Source: Devriesea agamarum
Lineage (GTDB): Bacteria > Actinomycetota > Actinomycetes > Actinomycetales > Dermabacteraceae
Length of the DNA: 64,000 nt
NCBI RefSeq assembly: GCF_900070355.1
Contig: NZ_LN849456.1
Span: 558,001-622,000 of the forward strand
Direction of reading: 5' to 3'
Of the stretch, positions 49,024 through 57,696 are shown piece after piece. Position 1 is the first letter of the stretch; each line of letters opens with the position of its first letter. The notes below the pieces were generated by a model. The model searched no databases, was not told where the DNA came from, and worked only from the letters and a program-made list of their open reading frames with translations. The translations under genes were made by a program, and so were the position numbers.

Positions 49024-49041
49024 AGTTACTCCTTAGGAAGG

Positions 49042-49070
49042 GCATAAAAAAACACCCATTAATGGGTGTT
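49042..49070 (-). terminator. Terminator before the tail tube gene
   Basis: AACACCCATT (49051-49060) and AATGGGTGTT (49061-49070) make a perfect ten-pair inverted repeat. On the minus strand seven T follow, then ATGCCC. It sits between the tail completion genes and the tail tube gene, so part of the late transcript may stop here or a new promoter may lie close by. Confidence 0.8.
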
Positions 49071-49088
49071 CATGAACGGAAACCCTGA

Positions 49089-49466
49089 TTAGGGTGTAGG
49101 GACTTCTTGCCCTCTAAACCTGAGGGTGTGGGTCAGTTGAAAAATAGGGATGCGCAGGTCAGGGTCAGGCGTATATCGCGGGCGGCTCATCACATTGAGC
49201 CAGCGACCCTCTTGAGCACCCCATTCCCGCAGTAATGCGTCTACGGTGCGGGCGGCAAGGGAAGCGGCATCGGCGTCTTCATGTGAGCACTCCACGGTGA
49301 TGCGCACATCGTCGAAGACCTGCTCATATAGTGTCCCGCCGCTATCGACCACGCTGATATAGAGTCCGCGAAAGTCGTCCGGCCTAGGGTCTTGGGAGTA
49401 CTGCGCGTCAAGGTGCTGAGACAGGTAGGAGATGACGATGGCTACCGGGTCGGGGAAGATGATCAC
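49089..49466 (-). CDS. Tail terminator/completion-type protein
   Basis: A 125-residue protein (VAIVISYLSQHLDAQYSQDP, VRITVECSHEDADAASLAAR). Size, position and the DVRITVECSHED stretch match tail terminator (gpU/gp17-like) proteins of siphoviruses. It overlaps the preceding gene by four bases. Confidence 0.65.
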   Translation of the reverse strand: MIIFPDPVAIVISYLSQHLDAQYSQDPRPDDFRGLYISVVDSGGTLYEQVFDDVRITVECSHEDADAASLAARTVDALLREWGAQEGRWLNVMSRPRYTPDPDLRIPIFQLTHTLRFRGQEVPTP

Positions 49467-49714
49467 CGTCCGGCCTCCAAGGAGCGCAAAAGCCGGTTGT
49501 GTTTGCGGTTATCGCGCATCGCGGGTCCCGTTGCCATCACAGAGACAGCGCCGCGTGGCACTTCGAGCACCAGGTCAGTGACGATATAGCCGTGTACTTT
49601 GCCGTCTTGGGATGCCTCTTTCTGAATCCGCTCAGCGCGCTCCATGAGGTCTTTTTTGATACGCGGGTCGTTGCGTAGCTGCTCAAACCCTTCGCGGTGA
49701 AAAATGATCTTCAT
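49463..49714 (-). CDS. Neck protein, gp10-like
   Basis: An 83-residue protein (MKIIFHREGFEQLRNDPRIK, ending HNRLLRSLEAGR). It has the short helix-strand layout of HK97 gp10-type tail-completion proteins. Starts inside the end of the preceding gene (four-base overlap) in a string of coupled head-tail genes. Confidence 0.6.
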   Translation of the reverse strand: MKIIFHREGFEQLRNDPRIKKDLMERAERIQKEASQDGKVHGYIVTDLVLEVPRGAVSVMATGPAMRDNRKHNRLLRSLEAGR

Positions 49715-50034
49715 TCGCTCACCCTTCGCGCGAGAACTTCAGTGCGAAATGGCCGGACGGTGAACATGTTGACTAACGGTTCGCCGGGCTCTTCGACTGC
49801 GCATTCATGGCCGCGCACAATGAGCTTGTCGCGCGCTGAGATGGTGGTCCCGGGCGGGAAGTACAGCCTGTAGTCGTAGCGCACGTTGAGCGTTATGCCA
49901 TCGCGTGGTTCTGATGTGTCAGGGATGTCGACACCAACGCCGGTCACAGCAACCTGCGGCCCCCAGGTGTCGATCAGTTGGCCGCGAGCGTTCTTCGTTG
50001 TTCCGGCGTGACGGATGATGGTGACGGTCTCCAT
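49711..50034 (-). CDS. Head-tail stopper-type protein
   Basis: A 107-residue protein: METVTIIRHAGTTKNARGQL, YDYRLYFPPGTTI, RDKLIVRGHECAVE. This beta-barrel pattern matches head closure/stopper proteins (gp16-like). I use ATG 50034, which overlaps the previous stop (TAATG), not a GTG six bases upstream. Confidence 0.65.
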   Translation of the reverse strand: METVTIIRHAGTTKNARGQLIDTWGPQVAVTGVGVDIPDTSEPRDGITLNVRYDYRLYFPPGTTISARDKLIVRGHECAVEEPGEPLVNMFTVRPFRTEVLARRVSE

Positions 50035-50522
50035 TAACACCCCCAGGTCAGGCGATACGGTTCCAGTGCGTAGCGCTCAGCTTCAAGCAGGCAGCCGCCG
50101 CCAGAGCCGCGCGGCCCCCAGGTCACCGATTGCGTACCGGCGCGCTGTGAGACCACGCTTCCGGTGCGGTCGGCGCGGATGCGTTCAGTAACGGCCTGGG
50201 CGATACCAACCAATGCCCCGACGTCGGAAAATCCGTGCGTGATGGTGAGGGAGATTGATCGGTAGCGCTTCGGCCATAAACCATTGCGCCTGCGCACAAT
50301 GCCAGCCTCTGACCATTCGTATGCGGACAGGTCGAGCGGCTCGTCGAGAACCTTCAGGTCTTTAAGGTCGATGACTCGACGGGACGGGAGTAATAGGGTG
50401 TCTGTTCCCGTCCCGTCGAGTATTAGTGTTTCCGTTGTGATGGGGGCGATATGCCAGCCACAAAAATCCCGAATGGCCTGAACGGCTTGATCTTCGGGAG
50501 ACGCGTTGGTGTCGGTGAACAT
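50034..50522 (-). CDS. Head-tail adaptor/connector protein
   Basis: A 162-residue protein. Helical N-terminus (ASPEDQAVQAIRDFCGWHIA), then LLLPSRRVIDLKDLKVLDEP and SLTITHGFSDVGALVGIAQA, the usual pattern of gp6/gp15-like connectors bound to the portal. It is followed by three coupled neck and tail-completion genes. Confidence 0.65.
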   Translation of the reverse strand: MFTDTNASPEDQAVQAIRDFCGWHIAPITTETLILDGTGTDTLLLPSRRVIDLKDLKVLDEPLDLSAYEWSEAGIVRRRNGLWPKRYRSISLTITHGFSDVGALVGIAQAVTERIRADRTGSVVSQRAGTQSVTWGPRGSGGGCLLEAERYALEPYRLTWGC

Positions 50523-50537
50523 TTCGCCCCCTTCCTG

Positions 50538-50705
50538 TTACTTCTTGGCCGGTCGGCCCCTCTTATTGCGGGGTTTGTAGGCGCTTGCTTCGTCAGCCTC
50601 TAGAGATTCGGTGTCCTCGGCGCTGAGGCCAAGGGTCTTCGCATCCTCGTCAGAGAGCTGAACGGTTAGCTCAGCGCCTCGGTGGCGGATGCGGTAGACC
50701 CTCAC
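50538..50705 (-). CDS. 55-residue protein after the capsid gene
   Basis: GTG at 50705 overlaps the capsid stop by four bases (GTGA) and opens a frame reading MRVYRIRHRGAELTVQLSDE, with a short acidic middle and a basic end KRGRPAKK, stopping at 50538. Coupled start, protein-like content and filled gap make it real despite its size. Small proteins with a KRGRP tail are common next to capsid genes of actinophages; function unknown. Confidence 0.65.
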   Translation of the reverse strand: MRVYRIRHRGAELTVQLSDEDAKTLGLSAEDTESLEADEASAYKPRNKRGRPAKK

Positions 50706-51997
50706 GCGCCACCACCGCTAGCGGGCGGCGTCGGCGTCGAGGCGGGGGTCGGAGTGGTGCCAGCTAGCGATACCTTCACGAAGGCGGCCGGGTAACGCAC
50801 CGCTAGAAGCTCACGCATTTCTGCCAGGATGGTGAAGCGGTTGAAGGTGAAGTCCTCGCCGTCAATATTGGAGGCCTCAACCCGGATGCCACCCTTGCGG
50901 TAAACCGTGGCGGCCTGCTTACCCGCGCCCACGAGCACGGTGCCCGGATTCACTGCGGTCGTGACGATGGGGGTCTTAGCCCAGATCGGCGGCTCCATGG
51001 CGACCCCGCCTTGGCCGTACTGCCCCATGAAGGGGCCTCCGCCAAGGTACTGGCCGTTAGCATCCTTAGATAGGCGCAGAGTCTCATAATCAAGCGGGTT
51101 CATGACCACGCCGTCAGGCATCAGGCCGGTCCCCACCTTGACCTTAGTGAGGGCGCGGTAAATAGCATCCAGGTTGTCCGCCTTGCCGGCAGATTTCTCC
51201 GTCTGAATGCCGGACCGGTTAAAGATGCCGGTGATGGTATCGCCCTTGCCGGTGCCGTTGAGAAGCTGATCTTCCTCATACATCATCAACTGGTAGAGCA
51301 GGCGGGTATTGATCTCCGAGACGATGTACGGGATATCTTCTGCCATCTCGTCGCTCAGCTTGATCCATCCGGCGATCTTGTGCAGCGACTCTGTCACTTC
51401 GTCATAGCCGGGGAAGTTCAGGCCAGGCTTGCGAGTGTTCTCAGCAACGTAGTTGAAGTTTCCGCCGGTCTTGGGATCGAACGGCTTTTCTACGAAGTAC
51501 TTCAGCATGGAGGACGTGATGGATGCCGAGCCGAGCCAGGAGGCGATAGTGGGTCGCTCAACGTACTGGTGAACGATGTTCGTATCAACCTGCGGCTGCT
51601 CGATCCCTGCGCCGGTGGTCGTTGTCGTATGAGCATCACCGGCAGCCTTGGATAAAGGAAATTCGGGGGCGTCTGCGGTTGCACCCTTGCGACGTCCCTT
51701 GATCCGCATCAGCGCTGGGGATAGATGCTTGATGGAGTGCTCACCCAGAGACCGGGCATTTCCCTCTTTAGCCGCCTTCTCTTCGGCCACAGACTGCGGC
51801 GCATCCAGCGAGGCAAGAAGGTCAGAGGCAGACTTCGCAAGCCGAATCTTCTCGTTCAACTCCTCAATCTCCGCACCCTTAGCATTGATTTCTTTAGCCT
51901 CTTCGGGCGTAAGGTCACGGTTTTCGTTCGCAGCCTTTCCGGCAATGTCGCGCGCCTGCTTTAAAATCAAGTCGCGCTGTTCGGTATATGTAGGCAT
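50702..51997 (-). CDS. HK97-type major capsid protein
   Basis: A 431-residue protein. The first ~100 residues are a charged coiled coil (the delta/scaffold part removed by the protease: NENRDLTPEEAKEINAKGAE). Then comes the HK97 fold, with VERPTIASWLGSASITSSML, ISDEMAEDIPYIV-like text, the loop LLNGTGKGDTITGIFNRSGI, and the C-terminal GIRVEASNIDGEDFTFNRFT. A Pro/Thr/Ala-rich tail ends the protein. Confidence 0.92.
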   Translation of the reverse strand: MPTYTEQRDLILKQARDIAGKAANENRDLTPEEAKEINAKGAEIEELNEKIRLAKSASDLLASLDAPQSVAEEKAAKEGNARSLGEHSIKHLSPALMRIKGRRKGATADAPEFPLSKAAGDAHTTTTTGAGIEQPQVDTNIVHQYVERPTIASWLGSASITSSMLKYFVEKPFDPKTGGNFNYVAENTRKPGLNFPGYDEVTESLHKIAGWIKLSDEMAEDIPYIVSEINTRLLYQLMMYEEDQLLNGTGKGDTITGIFNRSGIQTEKSAGKADNLDAIYRALTKVKVGTGLMPDGVVMNPLDYETLRLSKDANGQYLGGGPFMGQYGQGGVAMEPPIWAKTPIVTTAVNPGTVLVGAGKQAATVYRKGGIRVEASNIDGEDFTFNRFTILAEMRELLAVRYPAAFVKVSLAGTTPTPASTPTPPASGGGA

Positions 51998-52002
51998 AGG
52001 GG

Positions 52003-52791
52003 TTAGACCTCTTTCATGTAAATGGATGTGACGGCGGCGAGGGCGATGAGGGGGTTGCCGCCTGTTTTCCCCCCGTCACAAGGCGTCGTGATGGGCGGGG
52101 ATTCGGTGGCCGGTTCGGCGGGTGTTTCTACGTCTTTGGCTTTTTTGCCGTCACCGTTGTTGTCATCGTCCTCGTCGTCGATATCCGGCTTAGGGTCTGA
52201 ATCGAGAGAGGTCAGAACGCTTTCAATAAGCTTGATTGCTTCGCGTAGTTGAGACTCGTTCGACGAAGACAATGCACGTCCGGCTTTTGCTAGCGCGTGT
52301 CGTTCTTTGACGCCCAAGATTTCGGTTTCCTGATTGGCTCCGACTTGCACGACAGAGACTTCATATAGGTCAAGCCTGCGTAGCTCTAGGTAGTCGTCAT
52401 GCTCTTTACTCTCCACCCATGCGTAATCAACAACGTCGAACGCGAACGACATTTGATTCACAAGTCCGGCCTTCATAAGCCGGTGGACTTGTATCGCCTT
52501 GGGGTTATCTAGGTCTAGCTTCACTTTGACGAACAGGCCGTGTTCATCTTCGCGGGCTTCGAGGGTTGCGCCAATGCACATGTCCGGGTCAGACATCTGG
52601 TGTGACCAGTAGCAAGGGATGCCAGAGCCGCCGGGACCGTACTTGGTGAGCGTCTGCTCGAAAGCGCCCTTAACGATCATGTCGCCGTAGGAATCAATGT
52701 TGTCGAAGACGGCGGCATAGCCTGTAAATTGACCATTTTCCAGGTTGTCAGACGACGGGTTGATTAGGATGTCTAACTGCTTTTTGTGCAC
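52003..52791 (-). CDS. HK97-type prohead protease
   Basis: About 262 residues from GTG 52791, behind AAAGGGG (a longer frame opens at 52836). GYAAVFDNIDSYGDMIVKGAF and PCYWSHQMSDPD (catalytic His) then LVNQMSFAFDV (catalytic Ser) match the S78 protease family. A long acidic, disordered C-terminus (DDEDDDNNGDGKKAKDVETP) follows. It trims the capsid protein during head assembly and sits directly upstream of it. Confidence 0.9.
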   Translation of the reverse strand: MHKKQLDILINPSSDNLENGQFTGYAAVFDNIDSYGDMIVKGAFEQTLTKYGPGGSGIPCYWSHQMSDPDMCIGATLEAREDEHGLFVKVKLDLDNPKAIQVHRLMKAGLVNQMSFAFDVVDYAWVESKEHDDYLELRRLDLYEVSVVQVGANQETEILGVKERHALAKAGRALSSSNESQLREAIKLIESVLTSLDSDPKPDIDDEDDDNNGDGKKAKDVETPAEPATESPPITTPCDGGKTGGNPLIALAAVTSIYMKEV

Positions 52792-52857
52792 AAAAAAGCC
52801 CCTTTCATGAAGTTCATTAATTGACGTGCCGCACATGAAGGGGCGGCTAAAATGATG

Positions 52858-52884
52858 GCGGCATTACATGATTGTTAATGCCGC
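52858..52884 (-). terminator. Hairpin between portal and protease genes
   Basis: GCGGCATTA (52858-52866) and TAATGCCGC (52876-52884) pair perfectly. On the minus strand a weak ATTTT follows. It could partly end transcription or protect the RNA end. Confidence 0.45.
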
Positions 52885-52895
52885 GGTGGCATGTA

Positions 52896-54164
52896 TTAAC
52901 TACCTGGTGGTCTTCCGTCGCCGCCGTCTTGCGGGGATGCTTGTCCACCCACCGTGACATTGAGCGGAGTCACAAGTTCATCGCCGCCAGGAACGGGAGG
53001 AAGCTCGAAGCGGGCACGACCTTCATTTGTTGACATCCACGACTTGCCGATAGCGGTCGAGAGGAATGATGCTTGTTCTTCAAACGAGCCGCGCAGCATA
53101 GATTCAACATTGAGCTTGATGTATTGATTGTCTGGGGCGTCAAGAAGTGGAAGAACGAACGTCGATACTCGATCTTCAATAGATCTGATATCAGGGCCAA
53201 GTGAGGTGCGATACAGCGCCCGGTTGAACTCCTGCATGTTCGAGTAATTTGTGTTATCGAGCGCGCCCACCATGGCGGGGTTGACTTGATAGACCTGCGC
53301 CACGGTCTCCAGGGAGAGCTTGACGGATTCGGCCCATTGTTCATCTGCGGACGAAAATGATAGGCGCTTAAGTTCGGTGCCGTCTTCAAGGAGTGGGATA
53401 CCGTCTGCGCGGGGTCCTTTATCGCCAACAAAGGCTTCAAGCATGTCGTAAAAGCGGCGGCGGGCGGTGTTGTCCCAGGTGGGGGCATTGACGGGCCGGG
53501 ATGCATATGCGCCCACACGCCCGTTGCGTTTCCATAGTTGGAGGCGGTGCTTGCGGCTTGAATATTGCTCTTCCAGCACCATGCGCAGCGTTTCTACCGG
53601 GGATGAGGTGCTCAGCGAGGGTGTGGGGGTCCATCCGCGAAACTCCACGACGCTACCCTCAGGAAGGTCGATATATCGGTCACTTCCCGGCGGCTGAAGT
53701 CGGAAGGTGCGCTCGGAGAAGTGACTATCGGCCATTGGAGTCACCCATGGCGGTGGGAACGGGTGAATGACATAGCCGCTATCTGCGGGCGCAATAAACC
53801 AGTAGGCCGTGTCATACAGGCTCTTGGTAGCCACCAGGTCATATAGCAGCTCATACCCAGTCATATATGGGTTGGGTTTGCGCAAAATGGTAGCGACGGG
53901 GTTATCGCGCACCCGGCGGCGCTCCTCGCCATTGGCCTCAAACAGCTGCATTCCAAGTTGAGCGATGTTGCGGGCGCGAAAGTCGATGACAGTACGCAGG
54001 TGCGGCTGGGTGGCCCACAGATCCTCTACAGACATATTCGACGGGTCGGACGTGGGTAGGTCGTGGGCAAAGATGTCGACCTCGCGACCCATGAAAGTGG
54101 TGCGCGCTCGGATCGTGCGGCCAGCACGTAAAACCGATTGCATGAGGTTGCCAAAAAAGGACAC
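52896..54164 (-). CDS. Phage portal protein
   Basis: About 422 residues from GTG 54164, which overlaps the terminase stop (TAGTG) behind GAGGTGG; a longer frame begins at 54182. MSVEDLWATQPHLRTVIDFR, LRKPNPYMTGYELLYDLVAT, AQVYQVNPAMVGALDNTNYS and NMQEFNRALYRTSLGP are standard HK97-type portal motifs. It forms the ring through which DNA enters the head. Confidence 0.9.
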   Translation of the reverse strand: MSFFGNLMQSVLRAGRTIRARTTFMGREVDIFAHDLPTSDPSNMSVEDLWATQPHLRTVIDFRARNIAQLGMQLFEANGEERRRVRDNPVATILRKPNPYMTGYELLYDLVATKSLYDTAYWFIAPADSGYVIHPFPPPWVTPMADSHFSERTFRLQPPGSDRYIDLPEGSVVEFRGWTPTPSLSTSSPVETLRMVLEEQYSSRKHRLQLWKRNGRVGAYASRPVNAPTWDNTARRRFYDMLEAFVGDKGPRADGIPLLEDGTELKRLSFSSADEQWAESVKLSLETVAQVYQVNPAMVGALDNTNYSNMQEFNRALYRTSLGPDIRSIEDRVSTFVLPLLDAPDNQYIKLNVESMLRGSFEEQASFLSTAIGKSWMSTNEGRARFELPPVPGGDELVTPLNVTVGGQASPQDGGDGRPPGS

Positions 54165-55849
54165 TAGGCCCACCACCTCCACTCCTTGTCATCATCCGTA
54201 CTGTCGGCGGCGTCGCTATTGGCCGTATCCTTGGCGACTGTTTCGCTATCCACCGCAGGGGCGTTATCTGCTTTCGGCTCCTCTTCCCACCACGCGCCAT
54301 ACCCGTCGGCATATGCGGATTGCTTAGGCTCTAGGTCCAGGTTTGCCAGACCCCACCGCGCCAACGTGACAGCACACAAGGGGGCGGCATCCACGGAGGA
54401 GTTTTGCCGATCCAATAGCGCCACCTCGCCGAGCTTGCGGCGCTGTGTGTGCTTCATGGCGCTCAGGAGCGCAGGCTGTGGACGGAAGGACACCTCGCCG
54501 GCAGCCATCGCGTCATCAAGCTGGGATAGAGAGTTAGTCAGTTCCGTGCCCTCGCAGGTGCGGATGTCAAAGCCTTCTTTTTCAAGCCACGTAATCAGTG
54601 AGGAGGCGGGAGCGCCGCGACCTTGGACCACGATGGGTCCAGGGTCTTTCAAGGTGCCGAGGTATTCGGCAATCCAGTGCGTGCCAATCCTCTTAGTAAT
54701 GACCTCAACATGGATTTTTTTGTCTTCGCGATATCCGGCGACGGCCACCCAGGAGGCTGTGCGGTCTTTGGAGACGTCCACGGCGTACACCAGGGGCGAG
54801 TCATCGGCAATGCGAGAGGTGGGATCGGTGCACTTTTCGACCTGCTCGGTGGGGAATGTAGGCTCTGCACTCACGGTCACCCATTGACACATCACCTCGG
54901 TGCGGAACTTGTGCTCTGGCATACCGTCGTTGGCGGTCTTGCCGATTCGTGAAGCCTGAGAGAGTAAGTCATCAGAGGTCACGAAGGTTCGGCCATTGCA
55001 GGTACGGTTCATGGCCGGATTAGCTTGGGCTAGAGCGCGAAGGTCTCGAACGTCTGCGCCTTCAGGTGCGGACCATTCGAGAATGCAGATGGTTTTATCG
55101 CCATCCCAACCGTCTGCGGTGCCATGCTCATCAATCCAGGCGCGCAGGGAGTTTGCTTCGCGAATGGCGTCGTTTCGTAGGCCGCGCAACACGGTGGACT
55201 TTGCCTCACCGGCGTTAGAAACAGCGATAACCTGCGACGAATAGATTGAGTTTGTCGTGTTTTGAACGGCTGACCAGGCGTCATAGTTTCGTTGCTGGCG
55301 CAGCTCATCGAAAAAGACGTCAGTAATGGACTGAGAGCGCCCGGCATCGTCGGTAGCGGCGGCAGTGGACCATTTAGAGCCATTATCGAGCCGGACAAAC
55401 TTGTTGCCGTTGGTGTTACATACCTGCTGGATACGGCCTCGGGTGGCATCGCAGGCACGCAGGGTGCGAATAGCGCGATCAAGGATATCCTCGGCAGGAG
55501 TGAGCTTATGGGCAAGCCCGAGAATCTCCGGTGGCGGCGGTTTCTCACCCGGTGCTTGCCACATGAGCATCCGCCATAAAGCACGGGCTGTAGTCCCATA
55601 GGTTTTACCGTTTTGACGAGCCATGAGCTTGAGGACATACCGGAAACGCAGCCTAGGAAACTCATCCGCCGTGGTACTACCCGGCATGAGCTCAAGGGAC
55701 CTAATCAGGTCTTCTTCTTGATGAGGCAGCAGCTCTAAGCCAAGGATGTCTTTCCACATGGCGATAGCTTCAAATCCAAGGCTCGTCTCCGGTGTGAGGG
55801 GTCGCAGCTCGGGCGTATAGATTCTGGGCATGCGTGAGCCAAGAATCAT
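54164..55849 (-). CDS. Terminase large subunit
   Basis: A 561-residue packaging motor. ATPase: Walker A-like ARQNGKT (77-83) and DVFFDELRQQ (Walker B plus catalytic Glu). Nuclease: VYAVDVSKDRTASWVAVAGY and a later acidic site near AYADGYGAWWEE. The ATG at 55849 overlaps the TAA of the small subunit. The last ~40 residues are acidic and unstructured. Confidence 0.92.
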   Translation of the reverse strand: MILGSRMPRIYTPELRPLTPETSLGFEAIAMWKDILGLELLPHQEEDLIRSLELMPGSTTADEFPRLRFRYVLKLMARQNGKTYGTTARALWRMLMWQAPGEKPPPPEILGLAHKLTPAEDILDRAIRTLRACDATRGRIQQVCNTNGNKFVRLDNGSKWSTAAATDDAGRSQSITDVFFDELRQQRNYDAWSAVQNTTNSIYSSQVIAVSNAGEAKSTVLRGLRNDAIREANSLRAWIDEHGTADGWDGDKTICILEWSAPEGADVRDLRALAQANPAMNRTCNGRTFVTSDDLLSQASRIGKTANDGMPEHKFRTEVMCQWVTVSAEPTFPTEQVEKCTDPTSRIADDSPLVYAVDVSKDRTASWVAVAGYREDKKIHVEVITKRIGTHWIAEYLGTLKDPGPIVVQGRGAPASSLITWLEKEGFDIRTCEGTELTNSLSQLDDAMAAGEVSFRPQPALLSAMKHTQRRKLGEVALLDRQNSSVDAAPLCAVTLARWGLANLDLEPKQSAYADGYGAWWEEEPKADNAPAVDSETVAKDTANSDAADSTDDDKEWRWWA

Positions 55850-56202
55850 TACGCCTCCTTTGACGACCTCTTCTCTGCTTTGAGCCGGCGTTTGCGCAGC
55901 TCTTCAAACGGGTCGGCCTGTTTTTCTCCATCGCCACGCACCGCGCCACGTGCGGCAGGAGTCAGGCCGAGAGAGACGAGGGTCTTGTGCAGGTTCGGGC
56001 CGGAAATTGCCATTGCCTTCTTGATGGCTTCGTCGTCATCAGAGGCAACAGCGCTATCGAGGTAGCCAGCGTAGTAACGTGCGAGCTCAATCGCAGCACC
56101 ATCGGTGGTATCATTGAGCCAATACGCGCTTTCAAGGGCTTCGTCCACAACTTCTCGCAGTGGCCGTAAGTTACCGACTTTGGCGCTAAAAATTTGGGTC
56201 AT
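55849..56202 (-). CDS. Terminase small subunit
   Basis: A 117-residue helical protein (LREVVDEALESAYWLNDTTD, ELARYYAGYLDSAVASDDDE) with a basic C-terminus (LRKRRLKAEKRSSKEA). Position between the HNH gene and the large subunit, and the pattern, match small terminase subunits of actinophages, which bind the packaging site. An AAGGAAGG site precedes the ATG. Confidence 0.8.
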   Translation of the reverse strand: MTQIFSAKVGNLRPLREVVDEALESAYWLNDTTDGAAIELARYYAGYLDSAVASDDDEAIKKAMAISGPNLHKTLVSLGLTPAARGAVRGDGEKQADPFEELRKRRLKAEKRSSKEA

Positions 56203-56336
56203 AATCAGCCTTCCTTATGCCCTTCTCACGCGCGCGCGTGCCCGTCCTCGGGGGGAGAGGAAGCTGCCCCCTGAAAAATCGGGCGTTTCGGACATAATAG
56301 TGATTTTAACGCCCCTATTCCTACCTCAATGTCCGT

Positions 56337-56642
56337 TTAATTCCCTGAAAAATCAGCCCATTCACGCGACGTTTCACCCACCTCATTGACAAACATTCTG
56401 TTTCCTCTGGACACATTGCACCTTTTGTGCGATGCCCGGAAGTTACCGGGATCTAACGTGAGCTCGGGATGCGTGGACCGTGGATAGTAGTGGTCAAGCT
56501 CGAACGCTTCGGGGTCACGCGCACCTAGCCGGTAGTCAATGCCTTGGCCGCACATCCAGCACGGCGCGTCCTCAGCCTTGCATCGGGCGAAGAACTCTGC
56601 GCGCAGCTTTCGATAGCGCCGACTTCCAAGATCAGATGACAT
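56337..56642 (-). CDS. HNH endonuclease next to terminase
   Basis: A 101-residue protein with CWMCG and CNVS cysteine pairs, FELDHYYPRS (the HNH His) and LDPGNFRASHKRCN. An HNH gene directly before the small terminase is typical of cos-type HK97-like phages, where it takes part in cutting DNA for packaging. The cos site itself probably lies in 56643-56830 but I cannot point to it. Confidence 0.88.
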   Translation of the reverse strand: MSSDLGSRRYRKLRAEFFARCKAEDAPCWMCGQGIDYRLGARDPEAFELDHYYPRSTHPELTLDPGNFRASHKRCNVSRGNRMFVNEVGETSREWADFSGN

Positions 56643-56834
56643 CCCATACTCCTTACGTCTTCGTTATGTATGGAATGTGCAATACCGGGCCGCCTGGATG
56701 GTCGGCACAGACGGCCCGGCATGTGGCAGTGGGTGCGCCTAGACATCCCGCAAGAAAGGAAGCCAAAGAACCGGAATGCCTAGGCGGCGTATGGCTCACC
56801 TGGCAGCGTTGTCTCTCGCGCTAAGTGAGGGCAT

Positions 56835-56863
56835 AAAAAAACCCCGACCAATCCGGGTCGAGG
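56835..56863 (-). terminator. Terminator between early and packaging genes
   Basis: Bases 56842-56849 (CCCCGACC) pair with 56856-56863 (GGTCGAGG) in an eight-pair stem with one G-T pair. On the minus strand a run of seven T follows, then ATGCCC. It ends the early (replication) transcript. Confidence 0.85.
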
Positions 56864-56888
56864 TACAAAAAATTCAATCAATCACAGA

Positions 56889-57569
56889 TTAGTGGGCACC
56901 CTTCTCACCTGCAAGTCCTATAGGTAACATTTTGATAACAGAACAGGAGATGGTGGGTGGCGCACCTTCCGCCTGTAGCTCACCGCGCTCAATCATCCGT
57001 CCAATCGTGCGGCGAGACACCCCTAACAGTTTCGATGTCTGGGCGATGGTCAAGCGCTTACTATCGGCATCTTGTGCATGCTCAGCCACCTTCGACTCAT
57101 GCCCCGCCCTGCATCGCACGATCCACCCGTCATCAGGGTAGACCCACTGTTGCGCACCACATCCGCACGGAGTGGGAACAAGCGTGCGGCGCGGGAGTGT
57201 GCCAAGCATCCCCTCAGCCATATGGGCATGATCCCTGAGCTCTAGCACCATGTCCTCAGTCCACGCCTGGACAGCTATCCAGGTGGCGTGACGGCGCAGG
57301 TATAGCCCGAGCTCTTCGGTGTCATCGCGCGGGAGCGTGCTCCCATACTCCTCCTCAACGATCCTGGCCCATCCCTGCAGGCAGTAGTGGATCATCTCTG
57401 CCTGATCGAACAGGTTTAAATCAATCGGCGCACTAGATTCGTACGTCGTGCCATTCACCCTTTCTCCGATCATTTTGCGCTTACTGCGGGCGGCATCCCG
57501 CAAGGTCAGCGCGCATTCTTCGGCCCGTACGATCACCTTGATGATGTGCTGTGCATCGATTTCGGACAT
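56889..57569 (-). CDS. Prophage HTH protein with zinc-ribbon-like middle
   Basis: About 226 residues from ATG 57569 (GGGAGGA site). Helical N-terminal half, a CGCGAQQWVYPDDGWIVRCR cysteine pair region near 140-160, and a C-terminal helix-turn-helix LTIAQTSKLLGVSRRTIGRM followed by ERGELQ. It is the last gene of the early operon and may control the switch to late genes. Similar proteins are common in actinophages without a known role. Confidence 0.7.
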   Translation of the reverse strand: MSEIDAQHIIKVIVRAEECALTLRDAARSKRKMIGERVNGTTYESSAPIDLNLFDQAEMIHYCLQGWARIVEEEYGSTLPRDDTEELGLYLRRHATWIAVQAWTEDMVLELRDHAHMAEGMLGTLPRRTLVPTPCGCGAQQWVYPDDGWIVRCRAGHESKVAEHAQDADSKRLTIAQTSKLLGVSRRTIGRMIERGELQAEGAPPTISCSVIKMLPIGLAGEKGAH

Positions 57570-57696
57570 GGGTCCTCCCAAACGTCTAGGGCTGGATGTG
57601 TGGTCTCAGCCCCGCAGATTCCGCTTCTGCGCGTGGTGACGCTGGTGTGGGGTTACTTCTTATGCCTTCAGGGCTGCTGGAGCGCCCTGTAAGCGC

